Origin: Pinibacter aurantiacus
Lineage (GTDB): Bacteria > Bacteroidota > Bacteroidia > Chitinophagales > Chitinophagaceae
Direction of reading: 5' to 3'
Length of the DNA: 64,000 nt
Assembly (NCBI RefSeq): GCF_019130065.1
Contig: NZ_JAHSPG010000014.1
Location: 186,001 to 250,000, forward strand
Each line of letters opens with the position of its first letter. Position 1 is the first letter of the stretch. Shown piece after piece: positions 1 to 8,703 of this stretch. The notes beneath the pieces were generated by a model. That model was not told the origin of the DNA. It saw nothing but the letters and a program-made list of their open reading frames with translations, and ran no database searches. Position numbers and translations under genes: made by a program.

Positions 1-900
1 ATTGGCAACCTCTACCAGTTCGGATCGTGTTTGATAAATAAAACGCTGCAGCTCATCAACGCTTGCTGCGCGAATGTTGCTATACTTTACGTTGTTCATT
101 GCTTTTCCTATAAGAAACTCTAACCGGCTGTAGCTTTCAGGCAAACTCTCGGCATTCAGCCGTTCAAAATAATTCGACACTTGCTGCAAACAGTATAAGA
201 TCGAATGCGGGTAATTGGTATTGTACAAAATCATTTGCAACACATTATCCGGGGTAAATGTGCCGCGGTAAATTTTGTAGTACAACTCATAGCCTGAAAG
301 AGAATGCAGCAATGATCGCAGGTGCGCTTCCATTGGCATCTTCAGTTCGTAGTTTAGTTCCTGCAACTTGATGCTTAGGATATCGGCGGAGAGAAACGCT
401 CTCTCTAACATTTTGCCGATGTTCAGGTAATTGAATCCTTCACCCCGAGGCATCGTAATATCAACGGTTCCATTGTAAGAAAAACTGTGCTCGATCAAAT
501 CATCCAGCACCGTTACAGGATCACCCACTCTTACCTGCAATTGCATGTTTGAATTGCGTATGACATGGTAGTAATCATTAAGGCATTGCCACATTTCCTT
601 TGTGATGTGATCCTGTACAGCTCTTGCACATTCCCGCGATCTAATGATGTTGTTGATCACCGAAGAAACATTGTTCCGGTCGAGTAAAATGTGCTCCAAT
701 ACCTTTGACGAATCTCTATCGATGTCGTCAATTTCATTTGCATGTAAAACACTGTAAGTATTCAAAACAGAGCGCCAGCTAAAGTGAAGGATCTCTTCCT
801 GCGATGAAATGTAGCTTGTGCGCAGAATGCGCAACATGCCGTTGGTTCGCTCCATGTAACGGGCCATCCAATAGATTGTATCTGCTACCCGGCTTAACAT
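1..900 (-). CDS. Alpha-E domain-containing protein (DUF403 type), 3' end outside window
   Basis: The reading frame is open from an ATG at 898-900 to the left edge without a stop, giving 300 residues of an incomplete protein. The N-terminus MLSRVADTIYWMARYMER and the helical, acidic body are typical of alpha-E (DUF403) proteins, which are about 310 residues long, so only a short tail is missing. The family has no settled biochemical role. It is repeatedly encoded beside circularly permuted ATP-grasp proteins and transglutaminase-like proteins, and it is proposed to act with the ATP-grasp partner in peptide or amide ligation. Here the ATP-grasp gene lies upstream on the same strand, 132 bases away, so the two probably share a transcript. 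Confidence 0.88.
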   Translation of the reverse strand, partial: MLSRVADTIYWMARYMERTNGMLRILRTSYISSQEEILHFSWRSVLNTYSVLHANEIDDIDRDSSKVLEHILLDRNNVSSVINNIIRSRECARAVQDHITKEMWQCLNDYYHVIRNSNMQLQVRVGDPVTVLDDLIEHSFSYNGTVDITMPRGEGFNYLNIGKMLERAFLSADILSIKLQELNYELKMPMEAHLRSLLHSLSGYELYYKIYRGTFTPDNVLQMILYNTNYPHSILYCLQQVSNYFERLNAESLPESYSRLEFLIGKAMNNVKYSNIRAASVDELQRFIYQTRSELVEVAN

Positions 901-1032
901 ACTTTCCTGTTTAGTGTTTAGTAAAAAATAATAATGATGCTTAACTCATGTTAACAGGACGGCCTGTACCTTTTCGCAGGCAAGCAATTCGTTGTATCTG
1001 AAGTGTGTGATATTTATTTATTGTAAGTGCTC

Positions 1033-2478
1033 CTAAGCTACGACCCATGTGTCTTTACTGCCACCACCTTGTGAAGAATTTACCACCAATGAACCTTCGC
1101 GCAGAGCCACACGAGTGAGGCCGCCCGGCACTATGTCAATTCCATCCGGGCCATACAAAGCAAATGGTCGCAGATCCACTCTTCTCGGTTGCAGCACACC
1201 ATTGATATAACACGGCGTGGAAGACAAACTGATAATTGGCTGCGCAATAAAACTGCGCGGATCCGCTTCGATGGCTCTTCTGAAATTTTCCATTTCCTGC
1301 TCTGTAGCTGCATTGCCGATCAACATGCCATAACCACCGGATTCATTAGTGCGCTTGATCACCATTTTATCCATGTTTTCAAAAACAAGCTTCTGATTTT
1401 CCGGCGATGCCAGCTGATAGGTCGGAACTGTTTTCAAAATAGGTTCTTCGTTCAGGTAATAACGGATCATGTCGGGCACATGCGCATACACAGCCTTATC
1501 ATCTGCAACCCCATTGCCCATTGCATTTACAATGGCAACATTTCCTTTTCGGTATGCCCAGTAAATACCGGGAACACCCAATATGCTATCTGGCCGGAAA
1601 ACGAGCGGATCAATAAAATCGTCGTCCACGCGGCGATAGATCACATCCACCTGCTGCAGGCCTTTGGTGGTTTTCATGTACACGTGATGGTTGTCTACCA
1701 CAAGATCACGACCTTCCACAAGTTCAATACCCATGAGCCTTGCCAACGTTGTATGTTCAAAATATGCAGAGTTGTAAATGCCTGGTGAAAGCAACACAAC
1801 GGTAGGATCGCTGTTTTGCCTGTTGGCGAGTGCCAGCAGATTTTTTAGCAGCAAGTCCGGATAATGCCTGACTGGCTTTATATTATTCTTTGGCAAAAGA
1901 TCTGGAAAGATGCGGTACGTAATGCTGCGATTTTCGAGCATATACGATACACCGGATGGCGTCCGCAAATTATCTTCCAGCACATAAAACTCTCCATCGT
2001 AATCGCGGATGAGATCGACACCGGCGATGTGTGTGTAAATGTCGAACGGCACATTCACGTTTGTCATTTCCCGCAAAAAATTCGGAGACGAATAAATGAG
2101 CTTGGCCGGAACGATACCATCTTTTATGATGAACTGGTGATGGTAAATATCTTTCAGGAAAACGTTGAGTGCTTTAAGCCTCTGCTTTATTCCGGCTTCA
2201 ATTTTTTGCCACTCATCGCCCATGATAATTCTCGGAATGATATCAAAGGGAAATATTTTTTCTATGCCCTCGCCGCTGTTGTAAACCGTAAAGGTGATTC
2301 CCTGGCTCATGAAAAGTTTCTTGGCCATTTCATCTTTATGGGTCATCTCATCGGACGAAAGATCCTGGATGGCGCCCACGAAGTTTTTATAGTGGTCGCG
2401 TACACCTTCCTGGCTAAACATTTCATCCCAAACGCCTGGCTGATCGCTGTAAGATTGGAGTAAAGTGTTTTCTGTCAT
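1033..2478 (-). CDS. Circularly permuted ATP-grasp protein (DUF404/DUF407 type)
   Basis: This 481-residue cytoplasmic protein carries the diagnostic segment DLIRDYDGEFYVLEDN at residues 155-170, followed by LRTPSG. The C-terminal half has RVDDDFIDPL and a conserved arginine-rich end (PRRVDLRPFALYG). The family has an ATP-grasp fold with circularly permuted topology and is thought to form amide bonds by an acyl-phosphate mechanism; the substrates are unknown. It is the upstream gene of a two-gene unit with the alpha-E protein, an association common across bacteria. The usual third partner, a transglutaminase-like protein, is not adjacent; the transglutaminase domain at 11792-13846 belongs to a different (DUF3857) architecture. 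Start ATG at 2476-2478. Confidence 0.9.
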   Translation of the reverse strand: MTENTLLQSYSDQPGVWDEMFSQEGVRDHYKNFVGAIQDLSSDEMTHKDEMAKKLFMSQGITFTVYNSGEGIEKIFPFDIIPRIIMGDEWQKIEAGIKQRLKALNVFLKDIYHHQFIIKDGIVPAKLIYSSPNFLREMTNVNVPFDIYTHIAGVDLIRDYDGEFYVLEDNLRTPSGVSYMLENRSITYRIFPDLLPKNNIKPVRHYPDLLLKNLLALANRQNSDPTVVLLSPGIYNSAYFEHTTLARLMGIELVEGRDLVVDNHHVYMKTTKGLQQVDVIYRRVDDDFIDPLVFRPDSILGVPGIYWAYRKGNVAIVNAMGNGVADDKAVYAHVPDMIRYYLNEEPILKTVPTYQLASPENQKLVFENMDKMVIKRTNESGGYGMLIGNAATEQEMENFRRAIEADPRSFIAQPIISLSSTPCYINGVLQPRRVDLRPFALYGPDGIDIVPGGLTRVALREGSLVVNSSQGGGSKDTWVVA

Positions 2479-2627
2479 AGTTAATTAAATATAGGAAATA
2501 CTTTGAAAAAATATCAAAATATTTAGCCTAGACAGAAAATAAATGAACTATTTATATTAAACACTCGATATAATGCACATATTTTATCATTAATATTAAT
2601 ATATTTTTAATTATAATTTGACTGTTT

Positions 2628-2746
2628 GTAGAGACGCGTTGAACGCGTCTCTGTTCGGATATAAGAATGCTAGCAAATATTTGCCTTGCATCGACATTCG
2701 CGAGCGGTATAGCTGTGCGAGAGAGACGCATTCAATGCGTCTCTAC
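2628..2746. repeat. Inverted pair of GTAGAGACGC palindromes
   Basis: Copy one (2628-2653) has arms GAGACGCGTT/AACGCGTCTC around a single G. Copy two (2721-2746) has arms GAGACGCATT/AATGCGTCTC around a single C, so it is in the opposite orientation. They enclose 67 bases of unrelated sequence. Note the compensating change (CG/CG in one, CA/TG in the other), which keeps each copy self-complementary. Confidence 0.85.
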
Positions 2747-2778
2747 AAATTCAACTTCCTGCTTTTGGGTCGCACATA

Positions 2779-2811
2779 AAAAAAGTCCAAAGAAGCAACC
2801 TCCTTTGGACC
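2779..2811 (-). terminator. Rho-independent terminator after the cobalamin-binding gene
   Basis: Arms GTCCAAAG (2785-2792) and CTTTGGAC (2803-2810) form the stem. Read on the minus strand it is followed by a run of seven T. It lies about 55 bases past the stop codon at 2864. Confidence 0.8.
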
Positions 2812-2835
2812 TAAATAATATGTATAAATTAGCAT

Positions 2836-2866
2836 CTCTCAACTCTCCACTCTCCACTCTCCACTA
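2836..2866. repeat. CTCTCAA/CTCTCCA heptamer array overlapping a stop codon
   Basis: Tandem 7-nt units of the form ACTCTCC/AACTCTC. On the minus strand the array reads TAGTGGAGAGTGGAGAG and begins with the TAG stop codon of the cobalamin-binding gene. The same family recurs at 39442-39545, 51966-52096 and 54660-54741. Confidence 0.8.
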
Positions 2867-3283
2867 AAACTCCCTATGCTCTCCCACCCAACCTTGTATA
2901 TAGTTAATAATCTCTGTAGTTTCTGTGCCCGGTGCAAATAACTTGCCTACACCCATGTTGTTTAATTCCTGCATATCGTCATCCGGAATAATACCGCCGC
3001 CGGTTAGCAGCACATCGTCCATTGCCTTTTCTTTCATGAGTTGGATGATCTTTGGGAAAACGGTCATGTGAGCGCCGGATAAAATGCTTACGCCAATTGC
3101 ATCAACATCTTCTTGCAAAGCAGCATTCACCACCATTTCAGGTGTTTGGCGAAGACCCGTGTAAATTACTTCCATGCCGCCATCGCGCAGTGCGGTGGCA
3201 ATCACTTTGGCGCCGCGGTCATGGCCATCGAGGCCCACTTTTGCTACCAGTACACGAATCGGTCTTTTTGCTTTATTCGTCAT
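2864..3283 (-). CDS. Stand-alone cobalamin (B12)-binding domain protein of the methylmalonyl-CoA mutase type
   Basis: A 139-residue protein that consists only of the C-terminal B12-binding domain of acyl-CoA mutases. The signature DGHDRG (D19-x-H21-x-x-G24) supplies the lower-ligand histidine for base-off binding. SILSGAH and the glycine-rich [12 protein letters not shown] match the remaining nucleotide-loop elements. Such small subunits pair with a separate catalytic subunit in two-subunit mutases (methylmalonyl-CoA or isobutyryl-CoA type); no large subunit is in the window. MeaB, the GTPase that protects such mutases, is encoded at 57907-58773. I chose the ATG at 3281-3283: the frame extends upstream to 3355, but that part encodes a hydrophobic sequence outside the domain and runs through an intergenic repeat. 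Confidence 0.88.
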   Translation of the reverse strand: MTNKAKRPIRVLVAKVGLDGHDRGAKVIATALRDGGMEVIYTGLRQTPEMVVNAALQEDVDAIGVSILSGAHMTVFPKIIQLMKEKAMDDVLLTGGGIIPDDDMQELNNMGVGKLFAPGTETTEIINYIQGWVGEHREF

Positions 3284-3306
3284 GCAATCGTATTTGAGGC
3301 AAAGAA

Positions 3307-3411
3307 AGGAAAAATTAAAAAGTAAAAAGTAAAAAATCGACCTGACTGATGTCAATTCTACTGTTTGAAATTAGACGGTTTTTGCCTTTTGACTTTCTAC
3401 TTTTGACTTTA
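3307..3411. repeat. AAAAGTC-type heptamer arms between two genes
   Basis: The left arm (3307-3329) is built of AAAAAGT units and the right arm (about 3379-3411) of TGACTTT/CTACTTT units, i.e. the inverse orientation. The right arm includes the TAA stop codon (3409-3411) of the glycosyltransferase gene, since on the minus strand TAA is followed directly by AGTCAAAAGTAG. Confidence 0.7.
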
Positions 3412-4947
3412 TCTAATAAACCTTTTCTTATGTTCGGCAACTATTCGCTCAATAACTTCATTTACTGAATCTGTTGGATTTCTAAAAACAGTAAACTTTA
3501 TTCCGTTTTCACGTGCAAGTGGCATGTTAAGCGAATCGACAACGCTATAGGTCGCGAATTGTTTGTAGGCGGTTTCTGTGCTGTCGGGCAAATCATGCCC
3601 AACAAGAATGATCGCTTTTACTTTGTATGTGTCAGGCATCCATAATAAAAAAGTGGCATTTCCACTATATACTTCAGGCAAGCGATATTGTTTTCCGTAG
3701 TAGTTAATAGCGCCAGCTACACCATACGATCTGCAATAGATCAATGTGTGTATTCGAATAGAATCGTGCAGCCCATAAAAAACATCGGCAGTTTTCAATG
3801 CTATTTCTTTCCATCCCATCATGTCAGCGAAGTCTTGTGGCAACGGATGTTTTTGTTGATCTTCCCAGGTCAATGCGCCGGTATTTGCAACGCCGGATTT
3901 TTCATAGTATTTGTGCAATGTTTCCGGCTTCGCAACGGGAAGTGCTACTGGCATTGCGTACGCACCCAATATCAAACCAAAGATCAACATTGCATAACGC
4001 GCCCACTTCAACCTTCCTGTTGTCACCGCTTCCAAATGATAGGCGCCAAACGCAAATAATATTGGGTAAGCGCCCAACGCGTAATAATCTTTGCCATGCA
4101 TTACCAGCAGAAAAATGATGATGAGTATATAGGCCCAACCAAAGGCTCGGTAAGGTTTTCCTCTTTCTGCAAATACCAAAAAGAACAACCCGGCAACCCA
4201 CACAAAGATCATTGGCAGGTTCATGAATATTTGGCCTGCAATAAATGAAACGGGACTAACATACTGCAACTGATACTCCTGCAATTCATGCATGTGAAAA
4301 AACACAGGAAAGCGGTGATTGTATTGCCATAGAAGATTTGGAAGAAAAATTAAAAACGCAATCGCACCGGCGTAATACAGATGCTTGTTCAAAAATATTC
4401 TTCTATGCCTTGTAATGAGTAATGAAACTAATATGCACGCTGTGTAAAAGGCGACGGTGTATTTGCTCAGCAATCCCAGCCCAACAGCAACGCCAAAAAG
4501 ATACAACCATTTGTTCTGCGAGGTTTGAATGTAACGTACAAGACTAAAGCCGATCAATGTCCAGAAAAATATTTCAATGCAATTGGGTTGAAATAAAAAG
4601 AAGACTCGCACATAACCATCGATCAAAAACGGCAGCCAGCCAAGCACCAACGCAAACGCTCTTCCGCCTAATGACAGAATAATTCTTCCTACAAGCAAAA
4701 ACGTCAGCGAGCCGAAAAGCGATGGCCAGAATTTTATCCAGAACATGCTGCCACCAAAAAAATTGGTGAGCCATGCAAACACCGACAACATGGGCGGCAC
4801 CTCCATGTATCCCCACGCCATGTGACTTCCTTCAGATAGGTAAAGAAATTCATCTCTGTGCGGCTGGTAAATACTATCCTGTAAAAAATAAGGAATGATG
4901 AGGCGAAGCAGAGCGAGTAGGTATAACAGTTTGGTGTACTGTTTCAT
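3409..4947 (-). CDS. Glycosyltransferase family 39-like integral membrane protein
   Basis: 512 residues with roughly ten to twelve hydrophobic segments. The first periplasmic loop carries HRDEFLYLSEGSHMAWGY at about residues 31-48, followed by EVPPM; this acidic, aromatic loop is the hallmark of ArnT/PMT-type glycosyltransferases, which move sugars from polyprenyl-phosphate donors onto lipid or protein acceptors outside the inner membrane. A soluble C-terminal part follows the last membrane segment from about residue 330. Acceptor and donor cannot be read from the sequence. It lies between gltX (upstream) and the cobalamin-binding gene (downstream) on the same strand, separated from each by repeat arms, and has no obvious functional tie to either. 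Confidence 0.85.
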   Translation of the reverse strand: MKQYTKLLYLLALLRLIIPYFLQDSIYQPHRDEFLYLSEGSHMAWGYMEVPPMLSVFAWLTNFFGGSMFWIKFWPSLFGSLTFLLVGRIILSLGGRAFALVLGWLPFLIDGYVRVFFLFQPNCIEIFFWTLIGFSLVRYIQTSQNKWLYLFGVAVGLGLLSKYTVAFYTACILVSLLITRHRRIFLNKHLYYAGAIAFLIFLPNLLWQYNHRFPVFFHMHELQEYQLQYVSPVSFIAGQIFMNLPMIFVWVAGLFFLVFAERGKPYRAFGWAYILIIIFLLVMHGKDYYALGAYPILFAFGAYHLEAVTTGRLKWARYAMLIFGLILGAYAMPVALPVAKPETLHKYYEKSGVANTGALTWEDQQKHPLPQDFADMMGWKEIALKTADVFYGLHDSIRIHTLIYCRSYGVAGAINYYGKQYRLPEVYSGNATFLLWMPDTYKVKAIILVGHDLPDSTETAYKQFATYSVVDSLNMPLARENGIKFTVFRNPTDSVNEVIERIVAEHKKRFIR

Positions 4948-4976
4948 GTAAGCTTGTTTGCAACAAGATAGAGAAT

Positions 4977-5124
4977 GGAACGCAGATTTTCATGATTGTC
5001 ATGATTTGAAAAGATTTTTGAATAACAAAAAGAACGCTAGCCAAAATGATTCTACATCACTTCAACTAGCGTTCCTATATTTCAAATCATAAAAAATCTT
5101 GACGATCATGAAAATCTGCGTTCC
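4977..5124. repeat. Long inverted repeat (ATTTTCATGAT family) around an inner terminator hairpin
   Basis: Left arm 4977-5020 and right arm 5081-5124 share AACGCAGATTTTCATGAT and a following CATGATTTG/AGATTTTT part in inverse orientation with a few mismatches. Between them is a unique hairpin (5032-5074). The right arm starts five bases after the gltX stop codon. A second copy of the same family occurs at 37597-37710. Confidence 0.85.
5027..5074 (-). terminator. Probable gltX terminator
   Basis: Arms GAACGCTAG (5032-5040) and CTAGCGTTC (5066-5074) enclose 25 bases. On the minus strand the stem is followed by CTTTTTG. It sits about 55 bases downstream of the gltX stop, inside the loop of the larger inverted repeat. 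Confidence 0.65.
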
Positions 5125-5128
5125 GTCT

Positions 5129-6655
5129 CTATCCGAGCAGCGCGAGCGCATGCTTAATCCTCGCTATCGTTTCATCTTTGCCAATAATGCCAGCGATGTC
5201 GAATACGCCGGGACCGAACTTTCCGCCCACGAGCATTACACGTAAGGGCATCATGAGTTCGCCGGGTTTCATTTGATTAGCAGCTACTATTTCTTTGAAT
5301 TCTTTTTCAAGATCGTCGTGTTGCCATGTTGGAAGCAATTCATATGCACGAATCAATTCTGCAAAAAATTGTTGTTTCTTCTCATCCCATTTTGGCTTAA
5401 TGGCAGCAGTGTCAATTTCTTTTGGTGATTGGAAGAAGAAAGATGCCTGCGCCACAAAGTCGTTCAACAATGTGCAACGATCTTTCACCAACTCTAAAAC
5501 TTTTGCAAACTGTTCGTCATTCGTAATCGTAATGTTATTGTCTGCAAATATTTTCTTTACCTGCTCTTTATATTCAGCAACAGGCAATTTCTTAATCCAC
5601 TCGTGGTTGAACCATTTTGCTTTTTCAAAATCAAAAATAGCTCCGCTATGGCTTACGCGGCTGATGTCAAATCGCTGGATCAATTCTTCCATGGAAAAAA
5701 CTTCCTGCTCTGTTCCGTCGTTCCAGCCCAGCATTGCCAATAAGTTTACAAAGGCTTGTGATAAAAATCCTCTTTCGTAAAATCCTTCTGTCAGCTCCTG
5801 TGATTTCGGATCTGTCCAATTCATGGCGAAGATGGGGAAGCCATATTTATTACCGTGACGCTTGCTCAGTTTTGAGCTATCAGGGCCTAAAATCAACGGC
5901 AAATGTGCCCATTGTGGCATGTCGTTTTCCCAGCCTAAATATCTCCACAGCAAAATATGAACAGGAGCACTTGGCAGCCATTCTTCACCACGGAATGCGT
6001 GTGATATTTTCATGGAATAATCATCCACTACCACGGCGAGGTGATAAGTAGGCATGCCGTCTGCCTTTAGCAAAACTTTATCATCTACAAGACTGCTGTT
6101 GAAGCCTACTTCTCCGCGGATCATATCGGTGAATTTCACTTCTTCGTTCTGAGGCATTTTTATGCGGACCACGTGCGGCGCGCCTTCTGCGAGTAGCTTT
6201 TGCGTTTCGGCTTCGCCCAGCGTTAAAGAGTTTTTCATCTTTTCGCGGATAACGAAGTTGTATTGTGGAGATGGATTTTCGTCTGTTTTAAAATCTGTGC
6301 GCATTTTTTCCAACTCTTCTGCTGTATCAAATGCGTAGTAAGCATTGCCTTGTTTTATCAACTGCTCGGCATACTGGCGATACATTTCCTTTCTTTCACT
6401 TTGGCGATATGGCGCATAGGGGCCGCCGTGTTTCGGGCTTTCATCGGGTGTGAGGCCGCACCACGCAAGGCAATTGAAAATATATTCTTCTGCTCCGGGC
6501 ACAAAACGTGTCTGGTCCGTATCTTCTATTCTTAAAATAAAGTCTCCGCCATTTTGTTTGGCAAATAAATAATTATACAACACTGTGCGAACGCCACCCA
6601 GGTGCAAGCCACCGGTTGGGCTTGGGGCGAATCTGACTCTTACTTGATTGCTCAT
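5129..6655 (-). CDS. gltX: Glutamate--tRNA ligase
   Basis: A 508-residue class I aminoacyl-tRNA synthetase that charges tRNA(Glu) in the cytoplasm. RFAPSPTGGLHLGG at the N-terminus contains the HIGH-type motif (HLGG, H18), and SSKLSKRHG is the KMSKS-type loop. The length fits the family. I start the gene at ATG 6653-6655 because the protein then begins MSNQVRVRFAPSPTG, the usual N-terminus. An in-frame extension to 6748 exists, but it only translates an intergenic TTTGAAAAT repeat (it would read FKFSNSQIFKL). The gene is divergent from comM, with the shared 236-base region holding the repeat and the comM promoter. Confidence 0.97.
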   Translation of the reverse strand: MSNQVRVRFAPSPTGGLHLGGVRTVLYNYLFAKQNGGDFILRIEDTDQTRFVPGAEEYIFNCLAWCGLTPDESPKHGGPYAPYRQSERKEMYRQYAEQLIKQGNAYYAFDTAEELEKMRTDFKTDENPSPQYNFVIREKMKNSLTLGEAETQKLLAEGAPHVVRIKMPQNEEVKFTDMIRGEVGFNSSLVDDKVLLKADGMPTYHLAVVVDDYSMKISHAFRGEEWLPSAPVHILLWRYLGWENDMPQWAHLPLILGPDSSKLSKRHGNKYGFPIFAMNWTDPKSQELTEGFYERGFLSQAFVNLLAMLGWNDGTEQEVFSMEELIQRFDISRVSHSGAIFDFEKAKWFNHEWIKKLPVAEYKEQVKKIFADNNITITNDEQFAKVLELVKDRCTLLNDFVAQASFFFQSPKEIDTAAIKPKWDEKKQQFFAELIRAYELLPTWQHDDLEKEFKEIVAANQMKPGELMMPLRVMLVGGKFGPGVFDIAGIIGKDETIARIKHALALLG

Positions 6656-6667
6656 GCCGCAAATTAA

Positions 6668-6830
6668 TTTGAAAATTTGAGAATTTGAAAATTTGAAAAT
6701 GAGGGAGAACGCCGATTCTCTTAAACTCTGCCGATAAATATTTCCCAATTTGCTTTAAAGAAATGAACAAAAACCACAGGAATGGCGCTTCCACCATTTT
6801 CAAATTTTCAAATTTCCAAATTTTCAAATT
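6668..6830. repeat. Inverted TTTGAAAA octamer arms in a divergent promoter region
   Basis: Left arm 6668-6701 consists of TTTGAAAA/TTTGAGAA units; right arm 6797-6830 is the inverse (TTTTCAAA). About 95 bases lie between. The right arm ends five bases before the comM -7 box. Related arms are at 8434-8616, 55221-55255 and 61295-61447. Confidence 0.85.
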
Positions 6831-6834
6831 GCCG

Positions 6835-6842
6835 TATCTTTG
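6835..6842 (+). promoter_or_regulatory. Bacteroidota -7 box for comM
   Basis: TATCTTTG matches the TAnnTTTG consensus exactly and lies 50 bases before the chosen ATG. No TTTG is found at the expected -33 position, which is occupied by the TTTTCAAA repeat arm. Confidence 0.6.
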
Positions 6843-6891
6843 CCACCCACCTATTTACCTGCAACAATTTTTTCTCCTTGTAAATTATTCT

Positions 6892-8433
6892 ATGCTAGTT
6901 AAAACGTTTGGAAGCGCTGTGTATGGCGTGGAGGCTATTACTATAACAATTGAAGTGAATGTAAGCGAAGGAAGTTTTTTCGCAGTCGTGGGTTTGCCTG
7001 ATGTTGCGGTGAAGGAAAGTGCGCAGCGTATTGATAGCGCTATTAAAACAAACGGTTATCGTATGCCACGCAGCAAGGTGGTTGTTAACCTGGCGCCGGC
7101 TGATATTAAGAAATCGGGTTCTGCTTTTGATCTGCCGATTGCGATGGGCTTGCTTGGTGCATCGGAGCAACTGGAGCTTATAGATGCGTTGAAAGATTAC
7201 ATAATGATGGGTGAGTTAAGTCTTGACGGCACCATTCAGCCGATAAAAGGTGCGTTGCCCATTGCTATCACGGCCCGCAAGGAAGGTTTTAAAGGATTGA
7301 TCGTGCCGAAACAAAATGCCCGTGAAGCTGCGATGGTCAACAGTCTTGAGGTGTATGGTGTTTCACACATTAATGAAGTTATTGAGTTCTTCCAATCGGG
7401 AAAAAATTTGCAACCTGTTGTTGTTGATACAAGAGACGAATTTTTCAGCTCTCAATACTCTTTTGATTTTGATTTTAGTGATGTGAAGGGACAGGAAAAC
7501 ATTAAACGGGCACTGGAGATTGCGGCTGCGGGCGGGCATAATGCCATTCTGATCGGGCCGCCGTGTGCCGGCAAAACGATGCTCGCTAAACGACTGCCGA
7601 CTATTTTGCCGCCACTTACTTTGCACGAAGCACTCGAAACTACAAAGATCCACAGTGTTGCGGGAAAGCTGCCGGACAATGCCACGCTTATTTCCAAACG
7701 CCCTTTTCGTTCCCCGCACCATACGGTTTCAGATGCAGCGCTTGTGGGAGGAGGTAGCGTTCCACAGCCGGGCGAAATTTCGCTTGCGCATAACGGTGTG
7801 TTGTTTCTGGATGAATTGCCGGAGTTTAAACGAACTGCTCTTGAGGTAATGCGCCAGCCAATGGAAGAAAGACGCGTCACAATTTCACGTGCCAAAGTTG
7901 CACTCGATTTTCCCGCCAGTTTTATGTTGGTGGCATCCATGAACCCTTGCCCTTGCGGATATTACAATCATCCGATTAAACCATGCACCTGTCCACCCGG
8001 TGCCGTTCAAAAATATCTCAACAAAATTTCCGGTCCGTTGCTGGACAGGATTGATCTTCACGTGGAAGTAACGCCTGTGCCATTTAATGAATTGTCGTCT
8101 TCTAAAAACGGCGAAAGCTCCGAAAACATCCGCGAACGCGTGATCACTGCACGAGAAATTCAGGCGGAGCGGTATAAGGAAAGCGCCGGAGTTTACTGCA
8201 ATGCACAAATGAATAGTAAGCAGTTAAAGGAAATTTGCGTACTGGACAACATCAGTGCTAATTTGCTTAAAATCGCCATGAACAAATTGAACCTTTCGGC
8301 GAGGGCTTACGACCGTATCCTCAAAGTTTCCAGAACCATTGCCGACCTCGCGGCTAGTGAAACCATTAAGGCTGAGCATGTGGCAGAGGCCATCCAATAC
8401 AGGAGCTTGGACCGGGAGGGATGGGCTGGATGA
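6892..8433 (+). CDS. comM: YifB/ComM family Mg-chelatase-like AAA+ ATPase
   Basis: 513 residues: an N-terminal Lon-protease-like fold (residues 1 to about 170, beginning MLVKTFGSAVYG), an AAA+ core of the Mg-chelatase subfamily, and a C-terminal helical domain. The Walker A loop reads GPPCAGKT and the Walker B region VLFLDELPEF. The cysteine-rich segment NPCPCGYYNHPIKPCTC is typical of the family. ComM in gamma-proteobacteria is a hexameric helicase that promotes branch migration during recombination; the same role here is inferred from homology. Start chosen at ATG 6892, because an upstream in-frame extension (from 6763) translates only an intergenic repeat. The stop is followed at once by another repeat arm. 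Confidence 0.93.
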   Translation: MLVKTFGSAVYGVEAITITIEVNVSEGSFFAVVGLPDVAVKESAQRIDSAIKTNGYRMPRSKVVVNLAPADIKKSGSAFDLPIAMGLLGASEQLELIDALKDYIMMGELSLDGTIQPIKGALPIAITARKEGFKGLIVPKQNAREAAMVNSLEVYGVSHINEVIEFFQSGKNLQPVVVDTRDEFFSSQYSFDFDFSDVKGQENIKRALEIAAAGGHNAILIGPPCAGKTMLAKRLPTILPPLTLHEALETTKIHSVAGKLPDNATLISKRPFRSPHHTVSDAALVGGGSVPQPGEISLAHNGVLFLDELPEFKRTALEVMRQPMEERRVTISRAKVALDFPASFMLVASMNPCPCGYYNHPIKPCTCPPGAVQKYLNKISGPLLDRIDLHVEVTPVPFNELSSSKNGESSENIRERVITAREIQAERYKESAGVYCNAQMNSKQLKEICVLDNISANLLKIAMNKLNLSARAYDRILKVSRTIADLAASETIKAEHVAEAIQYRSLDREGWAG

Positions 8434-8616
8434 CAATTTGAAAATTTGAGGATTTGAAAATTTGAAAATTTGAAAATTCTTTCTGTGCAGCGTAGTAAAT
8501 AATCCTTTTCTATCCTGAAGATTTGACAATTAATTAATTGTAACCATTTTTTAGGGTCGTCAAGATTTCGGCGACCTACATTTTCAAATTTTCAAATTAC
8601 CAAATTTTCAAATTTC
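8434..8616. repeat. Inverted TTTGAAAA octamer arms after comM
   Basis: Left arm 8434-8478 (TTTGAAAA, TTTGAGGA units) starts directly after the comM stop codon; right arm 8581-8616 is the inverse. A smaller hairpin with arms TAGGGTCG (8552-8559) and CGACCTA (8572-8578) sits just before the right arm. Confidence 0.85.
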
Positions 8617-8703
8617 CCTGCTATCTTGTCACTCCAAGTATCTCGCACGTTGTTTGCTGTTGGAACATCCTTACCCTTCTTTTTGTTATAATTTTAAGTT
8701 ATC

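Larger units (their letters stand above)
2479..2863. other. Intergenic region with promoter-side AT-rich DNA, palindrome pair and terminator
   Basis: 385 bases without a gene. The right part of 2479-2620 in minus orientation is the leader of the ATP-grasp gene and is very AT-rich. It is followed by two GTAGAGACGC-type palindromes and a terminator of the downstream-facing cobalamin-binding gene, annotated separately. An apparent 66-codon frame at 2667-2867 is built from these repeats and I do not accept it as a gene. Confidence 0.6.

Noticed and set aside
2667-2867. 66-codon frame in the repeat-rich gap
   Set aside because: It consists of a palindrome, a terminator and a CTCTCAA array; it has no domain and no promoter.
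6573-6827. Minus-strand reading frame with the repeated pattern FSNFQI
   Set aside because: It is only a translation of the TTTGAAAA octamer arms. The same artefact explains the N-terminal extensions of gltX (to 6748) and comM (from 6763).
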